This document shows, one piece after another, positions 1-8,315 of a stretch of DNA of 15,508 bases; position 1 is the first letter of the stretch; every line of letters starts with the position of its first letter. The notes below the pieces were generated by a model. The model saw only the letters and a list, made by a program, of their open reading frames with translations. It was not told the origin of the DNA and did no database searches. Made by a program: the position numbers and the translations under genes. The stretch covers positions 1 to 15,508 of the forward strand of contig CAYNMD010000020.1 in assembly GCA_964398485.1 (NCBI GenBank), written 5' to 3'. The stretch is from SSEF01 sp964398485 (GTDB lineage Bacteria > Patescibacteriota > Minisyncoccia > Moranbacterales > UBA1568).

Positions 1-2206
1 CCCAGTTTTTATACTGAGGATCCTTCTTTGGATCTTCTGGTGATGGTCCACGAGGATCTTCACGATCTACATAATGAAGTATGTCGTGGGCCTCAATAAA
101 ATCTCGTTCCTTCCTTTCATCTTCAGGACAGTATTTATTGGCAAGACAATATTTTTTATCCTCCCCAGGTATTTCACAAACGTCAAGATTTTTTGTTTGC
201 TCTAATTTCCCATTAAGGAGAGGGGTCTCTAAATCTTCTTCCTTTTCATATTTTGGAAACTGTTCTTTGTCATAATTTACTAATACTTGATCAAGAAATG
301 ATCTCCAGATAGGAGCTGCCACATTTACCCCATCAGCGCCAGTGGTCATGGGGCTATTGTCATTGTTGCCAGCCCAAACACCCACAGCTATAGATGGAGT
401 AAACCCGACGGTCCAGCCATCGCGGAATTCATTAGTGGTTCCAGTCTTGGCTGCAACATCTCGATCATCAAAACGGAGTGGATTTTTCTCACCAAAGACA
501 GGTGCTCGGTAGTTGTTGGTTGACATAACATGTTCGAGCATAGTGACATATTTTTCCTCGATAACTCGTTCACCGGGAGTGTCAGTATAAGCCTCGAGTG
601 TATTTCCTTTGGCATCTTCTATGCGAAGAATGGCGGCAACGGGTTGTTTTACTCCGCCATTGGCAAGTGTGGCATAGGCGTGGACGTGATCAAGGAGGCG
701 CACCTCACCGCCACCGAGTACGAGTGAAAGGCCAAGGCGTTTTGGGTCATTAATCCCTTCTATTCCCAGACTTTGGGCGAGTTTTATAGCTTCAGGAACC
801 CCTACGAGGTAGAGAGTTTTTACAGCAGGAATATTGAGTGATTGAGCGAGAGCCTCTTTCATAGCTATGGGGCCACGAAACTTTCCATCATAATTTTGTG
901 GCTTGTAACTTTTGTCCTCTCCTGCAGTGTCAAACTCTGTTTCTACATCATAGAGAAGAGTCTCGGGAGTGTAGCCCTTGGTGAAGGCGGTGAGGTAGAC
1001 ATAGGGTTTAAAAGATGATCCTGGCTGACGTTGTCTCGTGGCGACATTTACCTGACCGTCAATAGTGGCATCAAAATAATCTTTTGAGCCAACCATGGAG
1101 AGTATTTGTCCATTTTTTGGATCAATAGCCACAAGAGCAGCATTAGAGGCTCGCCAGTTCTTGTTTTTTTCAGCCCCTTCTCGGACAGCTTTTTCGGCAA
1201 TTTGTTGTTTATCCCAGTCAAGAGTAGTGATTACTCTATAGCCACCCTCCTCAACAGCACGGTCACCAAATTTTTCTTGGAGGTGTTCTTTGATATACAT
1301 CACAAAATGAGGGGCGGCGATGATGTCTTTCTGTGGTTGAATCTTGGCTAAAGTATCAGCGGCGATGGCTTCATCTCGTTGCTCGGGAGTAATATAACCA
1401 AGATCAGTCATTTTGCGCAGAGTAAAGGTTTGCCTTCCTGAAAGGGCTTCGGTACGGGAGCCATAGGGAGAGTAGAAAGTGGTTGCCTGAGGAAGGGCAG
1501 CTAAGAGAGTGGCTTCATCGAGAGTGAGTTCACGCGCCGGTTTACCAAAAAAAGTGCGAGCAGCTGCCTCTATTCCGTAAGCATTTGATCCATAGGGAAT
1601 CTCATTGAGATACATTTCCAGAATCTCATCCTTGGAATACTTAAGTTCGAGTTCAAATGAGAGAATTACCTCCTTTATTTTTCGGGCAATTGATTTTTCA
1701 TTGGAAAGGAGGGCGTTTTTGACGAGCTGTTGGGTGATGGTTGACCCTCCCTGAGCTCTTTCGAGAGTGATAATGTCTTTAAGGAGGGCGCGGGCAATAG
1801 AAGTAAATTTGATACCAAAATGGTTATAAAAATCCTCATCTTCAAGAGAAATGGTGGCATATTTCACGACATCTGGGATGTCGGCAAGGGGAATAACTGT
1901 CCGTTTTTCCTCTCCATGGACTTCATAGAGGAGATGAGTACCAGTACGATCATAGATTTTGGTAGACTCAACTACTATCCGATCCCGAAAGTTGTCTGGA
2001 CTCGGGAGATCTTTGGCGAAGTAGGCAAAAGTAGCTCCGACGAGGATGATTCCTGCTACCATGAGCCAACCAAAGATAGTGAGCATTTTTTTCCAAGGCC
2101 AGTTTTTCCAAGGTTTTTTGGGGCCACCAGCCATGACGAGATCAGGAGAAGATATTTTTGGCTTTCGAGGGGAAGAAAAACCTTGTTTTGGGCTCCAATA
2201 AAGCAT
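1..2206 (-). CDS. Class A penicillin-binding protein (PBP1A-like), C-terminus beyond the window
   Basis: A bifunctional peptidoglycan synthase that polymerises lipid II (GT51 transglycosylase) and cross-links stem peptides (transpeptidase) outside the membrane. From the ATG at 2206, 735 codons read without a stop to the left edge. Residues 1-40 are a basic, Pro/Trp-rich cytoplasmic tail, and about 41-62 form one membrane anchor. The GT51 signature EDEDFYNHFG is at 122-131, followed by a QGGSTITQQ motif. The transpeptidase motifs are complete: SSFK at 397-400 (nucleophile Ser397), SLN at 456-458 and KTGT at 587-590. A tail with Cys677, Cys687 and Cys693 follows the catalytic domain and runs into a charged Pro-rich stretch. 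It lies 64 bases downstream of the ChbG-like gene and may be the last gene of that operon or have its own promoter. Function is certain; the gene symbol is not. Confidence 0.95.
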   Translation of the reverse strand, partial: MLYWSPKQGFSSPRKPKISSPDLVMAGGPKKPWKNWPWKKMLTIFGWLMVAGIILVGATFAYFAKDLPSPDNFRDRIVVESTKIYDRTGTHLLYEVHGEEKRTVIPLADIPDVVKYATISLEDEDFYNHFGIKFTSIARALLKDIITLERAQGGSTITQQLVKNALLSNEKSIARKIKEVILSFELELKYSKDEILEMYLNEIPYGSNAYGIEAAARTFFGKPARELTLDEATLLAALPQATTFYSPYGSRTEALSGRQTFTLRKMTDLGYITPEQRDEAIAADTLAKIQPQKDIIAAPHFVMYIKEHLQEKFGDRAVEEGGYRVITTLDWDKQQIAEKAVREGAEKNKNWRASNAALVAIDPKNGQILSMVGSKDYFDATIDGQVNVATRQRQPGSSFKPYVYLTAFTKGYTPETLLYDVETEFDTAGEDKSYKPQNYDGKFRGPIAMKEALAQSLNIPAVKTLYLVGVPEAIKLAQSLGIEGINDPKRLGLSLVLGGGEVRLLDHVHAYATLANGGVKQPVAAILRIEDAKGNTLEAYTDTPGERVIEEKYVTMLEHVMSTNNYRAPVFGEKNPLRFDDRDVAAKTGTTNEFRDGWTVGFTPSIAVGVWAGNNDNSPMTTGADGVNVAAPIWRSFLDQVLVNYDKEQFPKYEKEEDLETPLLNGKLEQTKNLDVCEIPGEDKKYCLANKYCPEDERKERDFIEAHDILHYVDREDPRGPSPEDPKKDPQYKNW

Positions 2207-2214
2207 AAAAAACA

Positions 2215-2242
2215 CTTATAATGTGTCTTTGGTATAGCACAA
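2215..2242 (-). promoter_or_regulatory. Possible promoter for the PBP gene, giving an almost leaderless mRNA
   Basis: On the minus strand, TTGTGC (-35, 2242-2237) is followed after 16 bases by TATAAG (-10, 2220-2215). The predicted transcription start, about seven bases on, falls within a few bases of the ATG at 2206, and there is no Shine-Dalgarno motif. The -10 box is good (5 of 6) but the -35 is weak (3 of 6), so this is tentative. Confidence 0.3.
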
Positions 2243-2270
2243 AAGGACGATTTTTGAAAGAAATATTTAG

Positions 2271-2906
2271 CTAGATGAGCTCTAAATAGGAGACAAGTCT
2301 GAATGGGCTAATGAGTGTTTGAAATTGATCGCTTTTTAGAAAGAGAATTTCTGACTCGCGCTCCTGATTGTACGGATAATCACAATTCTGGTCAAAATAG
2401 CCAGGATGTACAACGAGTTCAGAGAAGCTGTACCCCTCTGCTTCTTTGAGTCGGCCCCGAAGGACAGACAGCCTTGAGGGGTGCCAAGAAATAAAGTTTT
2501 GTGAGGTAGGGATTGATTGGTGAGTGAACTTTTCTCGGTCCTCAGGAAAACGAGAACGGACAGGGAGATAAAATTCCCGGGCTACTTTTATGACAATGGA
2601 GAGATTCACTTTGGTGAGGTGACAATGCCGGTGGCCATCCAAGTAAGCCGGAAGTCGACCAAATTTTTCTCTAAATGAGAGGAGTTGATTTTTAATTTCT
2701 TGATAGTTTGAATTTTCTTTGAGTTCGAGATGGAGGCCGATGGCTACTCGGGGGAAATCAAGTTGTGTTGGTTCAACAAACGGTTGTTTGACCATGACCG
2801 AAATTCCGGTAACAAGTCCAAGAAAAGCCAACTCTTCGATCCCACGATTGAATAAAGGGGACATGCCGTAGTCATCAGCAGTGATGACGAGTTTTGGCTG
2901 GGACAT
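2271..2906 (-). CDS. ChbG/YdjC-family carbohydrate deacetylase-like protein
   Basis: A 211-residue protein of the YdjC/ChbG superfamily, metal-dependent enzymes related to polysaccharide deacetylases; characterised members remove acetyl groups from N-acetylated oligosaccharides. Visible family features are TADDYG at 9-14 (metal-binding and catalytic Asp pair D11/D12), GLHLEL with His59, DGHRHCH at 90-96, and VHPG with His167. The protein is a little shorter than typical 230-250-residue members, with no signal peptide, so it should act in the cytoplasm. The ATG at 2906 lies 9 bases after the stop of the tandem ATP-grasp gene, indicating co-transcription. A sugar substrate fits the adjacent peptidoglycan synthase, but this is inference; the true substrate cannot be read from the sequence. 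Confidence 0.85.
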   Translation of the reverse strand: MSQPKLVITADDYGMSPLFNRGIEELAFLGLVTGISVMVKQPFVEPTQLDFPRVAIGLHLELKENSNYQEIKNQLLSFREKFGRLPAYLDGHRHCHLTKVNLSIVIKVAREFYLPVRSRFPEDREKFTHQSIPTSQNFISWHPSRLSVLRGRLKEAEGYSFSELVVHPGYFDQNCDYPYNQERESEILFLKSDQFQTLISPFRLVSYLELI

Positions 2907-2915
2907 AGATCAATC

Positions 2916-4862
2916 TTATGACCTCTTTTTGGCTTCATTTAAGAGAGCCTGAATGATAGCGAGATATAATTTATCGATATAGGGGCGTTCAGACTCATCG
3001 GGGTAAAGTCCAGGCATAGTGTTGAGCTCTACGATCCATGGGCGGCTGTTCTGATCAAAAATGAGATCAATGGTGTAAATTTTCTGAGGATATTTTCTGT
3101 AATATTTTTGTACTGCCTCGACAATTCCCCACACAGAAGAGGGGATTGATTGCGAGGAAACCATGGTCTGAGTTCCTCCCTTGGCTACATTGGCAAGGTA
3201 GCTACCTGCTTCGGGCGTTCGAAAATAAGCATAGATTAATTCTTCATTTGAAAATATGAGTCTTAAATCATGAAATCCGGACATCACACCAGGAATACCG
3301 AGCCGTGAGTCGACAAATTCCTGAATAAGAGCTGGGAAGACGGGTGGATTATCGAGGAGGTCTTGTTTGGTGACAATAGATACCCCATCCCCACTATTTC
3401 CACGGTCAGGTTTAGCAACTACTGTATTACCAGGGATGAATTTTATTGATCGCTCGAGCTCTTCTTTTGACTGTACGAGGAAATATGGCTTGGTATATTT
3501 TTTAAATGCACGGCTTACAGAAAGCTTGCTCCCCGCATGCATTGAAAAATCAGGGTGATTGATGAGGGGAAACTCTTTCAATAAAGATTGTTTAACGGGA
3601 TTTGTTTTTTCATTACTGGCAGCCTTATCGTAGATGACGTCGGGGATAATATGGTAGACAATGGCCCACTTTGTACCATCCCAATGCCAAGCCTGGCGGA
3701 AAATTTTTTTAGAAAGGTCATACCATTCAGTTGAAGCGCGATACAGTTTGAGCCCGTGTTTTTCTCCGAGAGTAAAGAAACTAGTGTAAGCCTTCTCTAG
3801 CTTGTCCTGAGTGAACGCCCGACTGTCAGCGGTGCTGTGTGGGGTAAAAAGGATAACAGCGTTTACTTTCCTTGGTATTTGTGAATGGATTGGTGTTCGA
3901 GGGGTTAATTCAAAATGGGTAAGAACCTTTTTTATTTCTTGGAGTAATCGGGTATACACATGAACCATGGTAATTTTTTCTGAAGGAGGGAAATACATAC
4001 CGGGCATGGTATTGAATTCAATGATCCAAGGTCGGGTATGCTCATCAAACATAAGGTCTATAGTATAGGTTTTTTGATGAAAAGGAGAAAAGAGCTTTTG
4101 AACATCTTGAATAATAGGATTGAGAGAAAGTGGAAGTTTTTCTCGAGGAACTATGGTCATGCTCCCCCCTTGAGCAATATTAGCCAATAATGATCCAGGG
4201 CGGGGAGTACGGATGTAGCTATAGATCATCTCATCGCCAATGAAGACGAGTCGGAGATCATGATTTCCGTGAATCACGCCAGGTATACCATTTGAACCAT
4301 CAATAAATTCCTGAACAATGACAGGAAAGTGGAGTTCTAAATTATGTGCCTCTGCTTTTTCAACAATGAATACTCCTTTGCCACCACTTCCTACAATTGG
4401 TTTGACTACAATTTTCTTTCCTGCGAAAGATTCGAGAAAAAGATTCCATTGAGTTGAGCTAGAGATCTTTTGATATGGTTTAAAGTATTGTGGCAGGAGT
4501 CTACTTGTCTCATATTTATTATTAGCAAAACGAGTAAAATTTGGATCATCAATAAATGGGTATCGCTCAATTAGTTGCTCCCTGACAGGATCATTCTCTG
4601 AATAGTTGTTCGTTTTATCAAAAATAAGATCTGGTTTAACCGGGCCAGTAATCCTCCATGACCCATCAACATACTCCCATGCTCGCTCAAAGATATTTTG
4701 GCCAGAGTTGTACCAAATTAACGGTGCTCGACAAAGATGAATTCCCATAGTCTCTCCGAGGGTATAGAGTGCCTCGTAACACGCTTGATATTTGAGATCA
4801 AAAAAAGGCTTCGTAAGACTAGGATTACGAGCAGTATATAGAATGAGAACAATTTTTTTCAT
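2916..4862 (-). CDS. Tandem double ATP-grasp protein (YheC/YheD-like)
   Basis: A 648-residue protein made of two full copies of one module at a constant offset of 330 residues. Each has an N-terminal alpha/beta part, then an ATP-grasp fold. Paired motifs: VVKPIVGSGGKGV (152-164) and VAKPDRGNSGDGV (482-494) for the ATP-binding lysine and Gly-rich loop; HDLRLVF (201-207) and HDLRLIF (531-537); IIEFNTMPGMY (280-290) and IVELNTMPGLY (610-620) for the Mg-binding Glu and Asn. Both copies look catalytically intact. The fold is typical of carboxylate-amine/thiol ligases using an acyl-phosphate, and closest in feel to YheC/YheD-type proteins of unknown chemistry. No signal peptide or membrane segment. 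The ATG at 4862 is 3 bases after the previous stop, so it is probably translationally coupled to the ligase-protease fusion. The substrate is unknown. Confidence 0.85.
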   Translation of the reverse strand: MKKIVLILYTARNPSLTKPFFDLKYQACYEALYTLGETMGIHLCRAPLIWYNSGQNIFERAWEYVDGSWRITGPVKPDLIFDKTNNYSENDPVREQLIERYPFIDDPNFTRFANNKYETSRLLPQYFKPYQKISSSTQWNLFLESFAGKKIVVKPIVGSGGKGVFIVEKAEAHNLELHFPVIVQEFIDGSNGIPGVIHGNHDLRLVFIGDEMIYSYIRTPRPGSLLANIAQGGSMTIVPREKLPLSLNPIIQDVQKLFSPFHQKTYTIDLMFDEHTRPWIIEFNTMPGMYFPPSEKITMVHVYTRLLQEIKKVLTHFELTPRTPIHSQIPRKVNAVILFTPHSTADSRAFTQDKLEKAYTSFFTLGEKHGLKLYRASTEWYDLSKKIFRQAWHWDGTKWAIVYHIIPDVIYDKAASNEKTNPVKQSLLKEFPLINHPDFSMHAGSKLSVSRAFKKYTKPYFLVQSKEELERSIKFIPGNTVVAKPDRGNSGDGVSIVTKQDLLDNPPVFPALIQEFVDSRLGIPGVMSGFHDLRLIFSNEELIYAYFRTPEAGSYLANVAKGGTQTMVSSQSIPSSVWGIVEAVQKYYRKYPQKIYTIDLIFDQNSRPWIVELNTMPGLYPDESERPYIDKLYLAIIQALLNEAKKRS

Positions 4863-4865
4863 GAC

Positions 4866-6275
4866 CTATTTCTTACTAACATCAACCAAGAAGCTCCCCA
4901 AGTTTCTTCGGCCAATGATAGCACGATAGTGGAGTGATGAGCGATCAACGATGGTCGGTTTCGCCAGGATTTCTTGTTTGTCTAGGAGGAGGGTCAAATT
5001 TATCTTTGGGCGAAATGAAAAGCCGTTTGATGAATATACAAAAGCAACATCAGCAAGATCAGGGTGTTTGCCAGAAATTTCTTTTCTAATTTTTTCTTCA
5101 GCTTGACTTGCCTCCTCACGATTCGCGACAGCTGGTTTAGGGATTGATTCAAAAACGGCGAGCGCTTCGCCAAATCCGAGTTCTTCGGCGAGTCGACGAT
5201 CGATAGAGCTCGAATCAGCACCGGTATCAATTTTGGCTTCAACTTCAATTTCTATGTCGTTTTTCCCGATAAACTTAACCTTCTCAATAGAGCCGATCAC
5301 GTGTTTGCCAGACAATTCCTCAATGTTCTCCTCAATCTCACCACCAAAAAGATTCATTCCCACGCGGACTCCATGGTCGACACTTTTGATCTTGAGTCCG
5401 CGCACTCGCTCGAGGCGCTCCTTGAGACCGGCCACATTTGCGAGTTGGATGGATAGTCCGGGTCTCGCATTCAGCTCGAGGATGACAGCCCCGAGGTCAC
5501 GGTCGATGGCGACGTCAGCGCCGAGAAAACCGAGTCCAGTAGCATCTTGAGCCGTGACAGCCATGGTTAGGATATCCTTCCAGCGAGGAATTTTGATACC
5601 AGAAAGCAAGAGCCTGGTTCCAGGGACATACTCGATTCTTTTCCCTTTGCCGATAATGGCCGTAGTGGTAGTGCCGTTGGCCATGTCGATACCCACACCG
5701 ATAGCGCCTTGTTGGAGGTTTGCTTTTCCACCCGAACTTACCGTAGGAAGCCTGAGCATAGCCATTACTGGCACGCGGTTAAAGATGATGACTCGGATAT
5801 CAGGGATTCCTTTATAGGTGTAGGGTTTGAGAATCTTGGAAAGCTTCAATCTTTCTTCGAAGAAGGCCACATCTGGACTGTTGGAAAGAGAAAAAGATCC
5901 ATCAAGGATGTTGCGGATGTGGTTTTTGAGATCATCGACAGTAATAGTGCTGCCGTCTGCTTTTACCCAGGTATCGGGATGATTTTTCTTTCGAGCATAG
6001 ACAACGAGAATTCCTTCACCGCCAAAGCCTCGATTCGGTTTGAGAGCAAAGCTATTGGGGAGAGTATTCCAATCAAAAGCATCAAGTGCTGCCTGATCCT
6101 TTATTTTGGCAATGAGTCCTGGGACGGGAATACCAGCTTGTTTGAGTACCCGTTTGCAGAGGAGTTTCTGATCAGCAATTCGTTTTCCTTTGGCATGATT
6201 GTATGGCCGCACATAGTCGAGATTGCGGGCATTCATTCCGAGGATAGCCTTTTGGTCCTGAAAGAAAGAGAGCAT
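4866..6275 (-). CDS. RimK-like ATP-grasp ligase fused to a retropepsin-like protease domain
   Basis: A 469-residue fusion. Residues 1-300 resemble the 'alpha-L-glutamate ligase-related' ATP-grasp family: GMNARNLDYVRPYN near the N-terminus, ATP-site FALKPNRGFGGEGI at 76-89, and Mg-binding LELNARPG at 266-273. Residues about 322-469 match the RimB-like 'ATP-dependent zinc protease'/retropepsin fold: AKIDTGADSSSID at 347-359, with the aspartic-protease triplet D350-T351-G352, and a closing RAIIGRRNLGSFLVD at 451-465. In many Proteobacteria these are separate neighbouring genes. I chose the ATG at 6275, not the upstream one at 6410: it falls 4 bases after the 7TM stop, begins just before the conserved ligase N-terminus, and avoids a 130-base overlap with a low-complexity lead. 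Inference: one domain may add an amino acid or peptide to a target and the other cut it. Confidence 0.88.
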   Translation of the reverse strand: MLSFFQDQKAILGMNARNLDYVRPYNHAKGKRIADQKLLCKRVLKQAGIPVPGLIAKIKDQAALDAFDWNTLPNSFALKPNRGFGGEGILVVYARKKNHPDTWVKADGSTITVDDLKNHIRNILDGSFSLSNSPDVAFFEERLKLSKILKPYTYKGIPDIRVIIFNRVPVMAMLRLPTVSSGGKANLQQGAIGVGIDMANGTTTTAIIGKGKRIEYVPGTRLLLSGIKIPRWKDILTMAVTAQDATGLGFLGADVAIDRDLGAVILELNARPGLSIQLANVAGLKERLERVRGLKIKSVDHGVRVGMNLFGGEIEENIEELSGKHVIGSIEKVKFIGKNDIEIEVEAKIDTGADSSSIDRRLAEELGFGEALAVFESIPKPAVANREEASQAEEKIRKEISGKHPDLADVAFVYSSNGFSFRPKINLTLLLDKQEILAKPTIVDRSSLHYRAIIGRRNLGSFLVDVSKK

Positions 6276-6279
6276 AGGA

Positions 6280-6939
6280 TTAGCGCTCGGCTTTGAGAAT
6301 GGTGCGGAAACGAATGAGTTCAATGAGACGGAGTCCGGTCCATTTGCCGAGGCCAATGTTGATGACAATGGTAAAGAGGATGGCCCAAGGGTAGTGGAGA
6401 AAGAAATCACGAATCCAAGTCTGGCTCACGATAAAGAAACCGATTACCGATATAACAAGCGTTTCGAAAGCAAGAATAAGAGCCGTCTTGGACCCTTGCT
6501 CTATTTGGGTTGCGACGAATTTCTCCGTGAGAGTGATCATGATGAGGAGCGGAAAGATATCGACAGCAGCAAGGCCGGTTCGTTTGAGGCTGGCACCGAG
6601 GGCAAGAATACCCAGAATGGTAAGCGAAATAATAGAGAGAGTGATGGCTACACGAGGAAGGTAGAGAAGGCGAAAGGAACGGAGAAGATATCGAGACAGA
6701 ATCCCCACCCCGAGGACGGCGAGAAAGATGGCAATACCATACTTGAGTCCTTTTTCTCCAAAAGCGAGGAAGGCAAAGGTAATAATAGAGGGAGTATAAA
6801 TACCAAAGGCTTTAACTCCGATAATTTGTCTCGAAAAGGCTACAATGGTGGCGATGACCGGAAGCATGAGAAGGAGGTACACTGTTTCTAGTGGTACTCC
6901 AGCGTGAACAAAGAAATTTACAATTGAATGGTAGTTCAT
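6280..6939 (-). CDS. 7TM membrane protein of the 7TM_transglut type, without the transglutaminase domain
   Basis: A 219-residue integral membrane protein with about seven hydrophobic segments (near 18-35, 46-62, 66-84, 96-117, 125-138, 151-172 and 184-198). It matches the seven-helix half of the family usually called 'inactive transglutaminase fused to 7 transmembrane helices': FGIYTPSIIT near 45, LPRVAITL near 94, FPLLIMITLTEKFVATQIEQG at about 129-149, and GKWTGLRLIELIRF near 198-211. Family members known to me carry a periplasmic inactive transglutaminase domain before the helices; here it is absent. A TTG at 6966 would add nine residues, but the ATG at 6939 is preferred; neither has a clear ribosome site. 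Its 3' neighbour is the ligase-protease fusion, so it is probably the membrane anchor or sensor of that system. Confidence 0.85.
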   Translation of the reverse strand: MNYHSIVNFFVHAGVPLETVYLLLMLPVIATIVAFSRQIIGVKAFGIYTPSIITFAFLAFGEKGLKYGIAIFLAVLGVGILSRYLLRSFRLLYLPRVAITLSIISLTILGILALGASLKRTGLAAVDIFPLLIMITLTEKFVATQIEQGSKTALILAFETLVISVIGFFIVSQTWIRDFFLHYPWAILFTIVINIGLGKWTGLRLIELIRFRTILKAER

Positions 6940-6998
6940 AAGAAAGCTTTGCCGTATAGAAAGCAAAAGTATTAAAAGTGATTCTCAGTAACAAAAAA

Positions 6999-7487
6999 TT
7001 ATTTACCTGCTGATTCCATTTTATATCGAGCGAGGTCACAGAGAGCAATAGCGAGCGCGTCGGCGGCATCGTCAGGTTTGGGGAGAGCGGAAAGGCCGAG
7101 GAGTTTTTGAGTCATGAGCTGCATCTGCTGCTTGTCAGCCCGGCCATAATTGGTGAGAGATTGCTTTACTTGAAGAGGTGTATACTCGGCGATACTAAGA
7201 GAGAAATCAGCAAGTGTCAAGAGGATAACCCCCCTCGCCTCGGCGACAGTGATAGCGGTCTTTTGGTTATTGAAAAAGAAGAGTTCTTCGACAGCGGCAC
7301 GGTCGGGCTGGTAGCGCTTGATGAGGATAGTGAGATCATCCCGGATTTCTTGGAGGCGGGTCTCGATAGGGAGGGATTTGTCAGTCGCGATGTGGCCATA
7401 AGCAATAGCTTTTGGTTTTCCGCTCTTTGCTTCTATCATACCCCATCCCACGGTAGCTGTCCCAGGGTCAATACCAAGAATTTTCAT
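6999..7487 (-). CDS. ruvC: Holliday junction endonuclease RuvC
   Basis: A 162-residue resolvase that nicks four-way junctions during recombination, working with the RuvAB motor. The RNase H-like fold begins with GIDPGTATVGWG, and the acidic active site appears complete: Asp7, Glu67 (AVEELFF), Asp140 and Asp143 (PDDAADALAIA). VKQSLTNYGRADKQQMQ near 108-124 is the conserved DNA-contacting stretch. Length fits the family (about 160-175). The ATG at 7487 has no Shine-Dalgarno motif. It lies 46 bases after yebC, a pairing common across bacteria, and 59 bases before the 7TM gene. No ruvA is seen in the window, although ruvB is four genes upstream. Confidence 0.96.
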   Translation of the reverse strand: MKILGIDPGTATVGWGMIEAKSGKPKAIAYGHIATDKSLPIETRLQEIRDDLTILIKRYQPDRAAVEELFFFNNQKTAITVAEARGVILLTLADFSLSIAEYTPLQVKQSLTNYGRADKQQMQLMTQKLLGLSALPKPDDAADALAIALCDLARYKMESAGK

Positions 7488-7533
7488 ATGTGTAGTCTAC
7501 GGGAGAGCAGATCTCTTTGGAAGGGGATATCTA

Positions 7534-8253
7534 CTATGCCCGGTTGTCCCAGACTTTTTGAATATCGGGGTGGTCGTCGAGTGTTTCGAGGAGTTTGTCG
7601 AAAGCTGGGACATCTTTGTCATCCAGTGCAGCTGTTTGAGTGGGAATATACCCGAGTTCAGCACTTTCACTCACGAGATTTTTTGATTTGAAATATTCCT
7701 CCACGGACTGCAGTTTGTCGATAGCGGTTATGACGATAAAACTTTCCTGGGTAGTAAAAAAATCGTCAGCACCAGATTCGATCGTCTCAATCTCAAGAGC
7801 CTCTGCGCTGCACTTATCAAGCGAAAAGGTGATGAGGCCGACCCGACGAAACATAAAAGAAACAGCACCAGTGGGGACAAACTTCCCACCCCCTTTAGTC
7901 AAAATTGACTTTACTTCACTTACCGTACGATTTTTATTATCGGTAGCTGCTTCGATGATGAGAGCTATCTGACCCGGACCATAGGCTTCGTAAGTGAATT
8001 CTTCAATCTTGGCTGCATCCTTGAGTTCGCCCGTACCACGTTTGATCGCTCGCTCGATATTCTCCTTTGGCATGTTGACGCTGCGGGCAGCATCAATGGC
8101 GATCTTGAGGAGATAGTTACTGTCGGGATTGCCACCACCGTGCTCAGCGGCGATGATAATATTTCGGCCATACTTGGTGAAGATAGCCGCTCGTTTGGCA
8201 TCGTTGACGCCCTTGGCTCTATGGGTAGTAGCCCAGTGTGAATGTCCAGACAT
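7534..8253 (-). CDS. yebC: YebC/PmpR-family protein
   Basis: A 239-residue member of the YebC family, once described as a transcriptional regulator (PmpR) and more recently linked to translation of proline-rich stretches. The near-invariant start MSGHSHWATTHRAKG, followed by KRAAIFTKYGRNI and GGNPDSNYLL, is diagnostic; NMPKENIERAIKRGTG near 60-76 is also typical. The three-domain length (about 240-250) is normal. It lies just upstream of ruvC, as in many genomes. The ATG at 8253 starts at the conserved MSGH motif, so the start is secure although there is no Shine-Dalgarno motif. Confidence 0.97.
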   Translation of the reverse strand: MSGHSHWATTHRAKGVNDAKRAAIFTKYGRNIIIAAEHGGGNPDSNYLLKIAIDAARSVNMPKENIERAIKRGTGELKDAAKIEEFTYEAYGPGQIALIIEAATDNKNRTVSEVKSILTKGGGKFVPTGAVSFMFRRVGLITFSLDKCSAEALEIETIESGADDFFTTQESFIVITAIDKLQSVEEYFKSKNLVSESAELGYIPTQTAALDDKDVPAFDKLLETLDDHPDIQKVWDNRA

Positions 8254-8285
8254 AAAATACAGCTTTACAGTAAGCAGGTTACCAG

Positions 8286-8312
8286 CTTATAAGCTCGGAA
8301 TAAATAAATCAA
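8286..8312 (-). promoter_or_regulatory. Possible promoter upstream of yebC, overlapping a 12-base palindrome
   Basis: On the minus strand, TTGATT (8312-8307) and TATAAG (8291-8286) are 15 bases apart, shorter than the usual 17. The -10 box sits inside the perfect palindrome AGCTTATAAGCT (8284-8295). A start from here would give a leader of about 25 bases for yebC. The short spacing makes this tentative. Confidence 0.25.
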
Positions 8313-8315
8313 GTC

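Noticed and set aside
5709..6296. Open frame of 195 codons on the plus strand opposite the ligase-protease gene
   Set aside because: A shadow frame; the minus strand has intact ATP-grasp and retropepsin motifs.
6276..6410. Upstream start for the ligase-protease gene at 6410
   Set aside because: The extra 45 residues are Ser/Pro-rich low complexity, overlap the 7TM gene by 130 bases and precede the conserved ligase start.
6394..6891. Plus-strand open frame of 165 codons opposite the 7TM gene
   Set aside because: Its Lys/Glu/Arg-rich low-complexity product is the expected antisense of hydrophobic codons.
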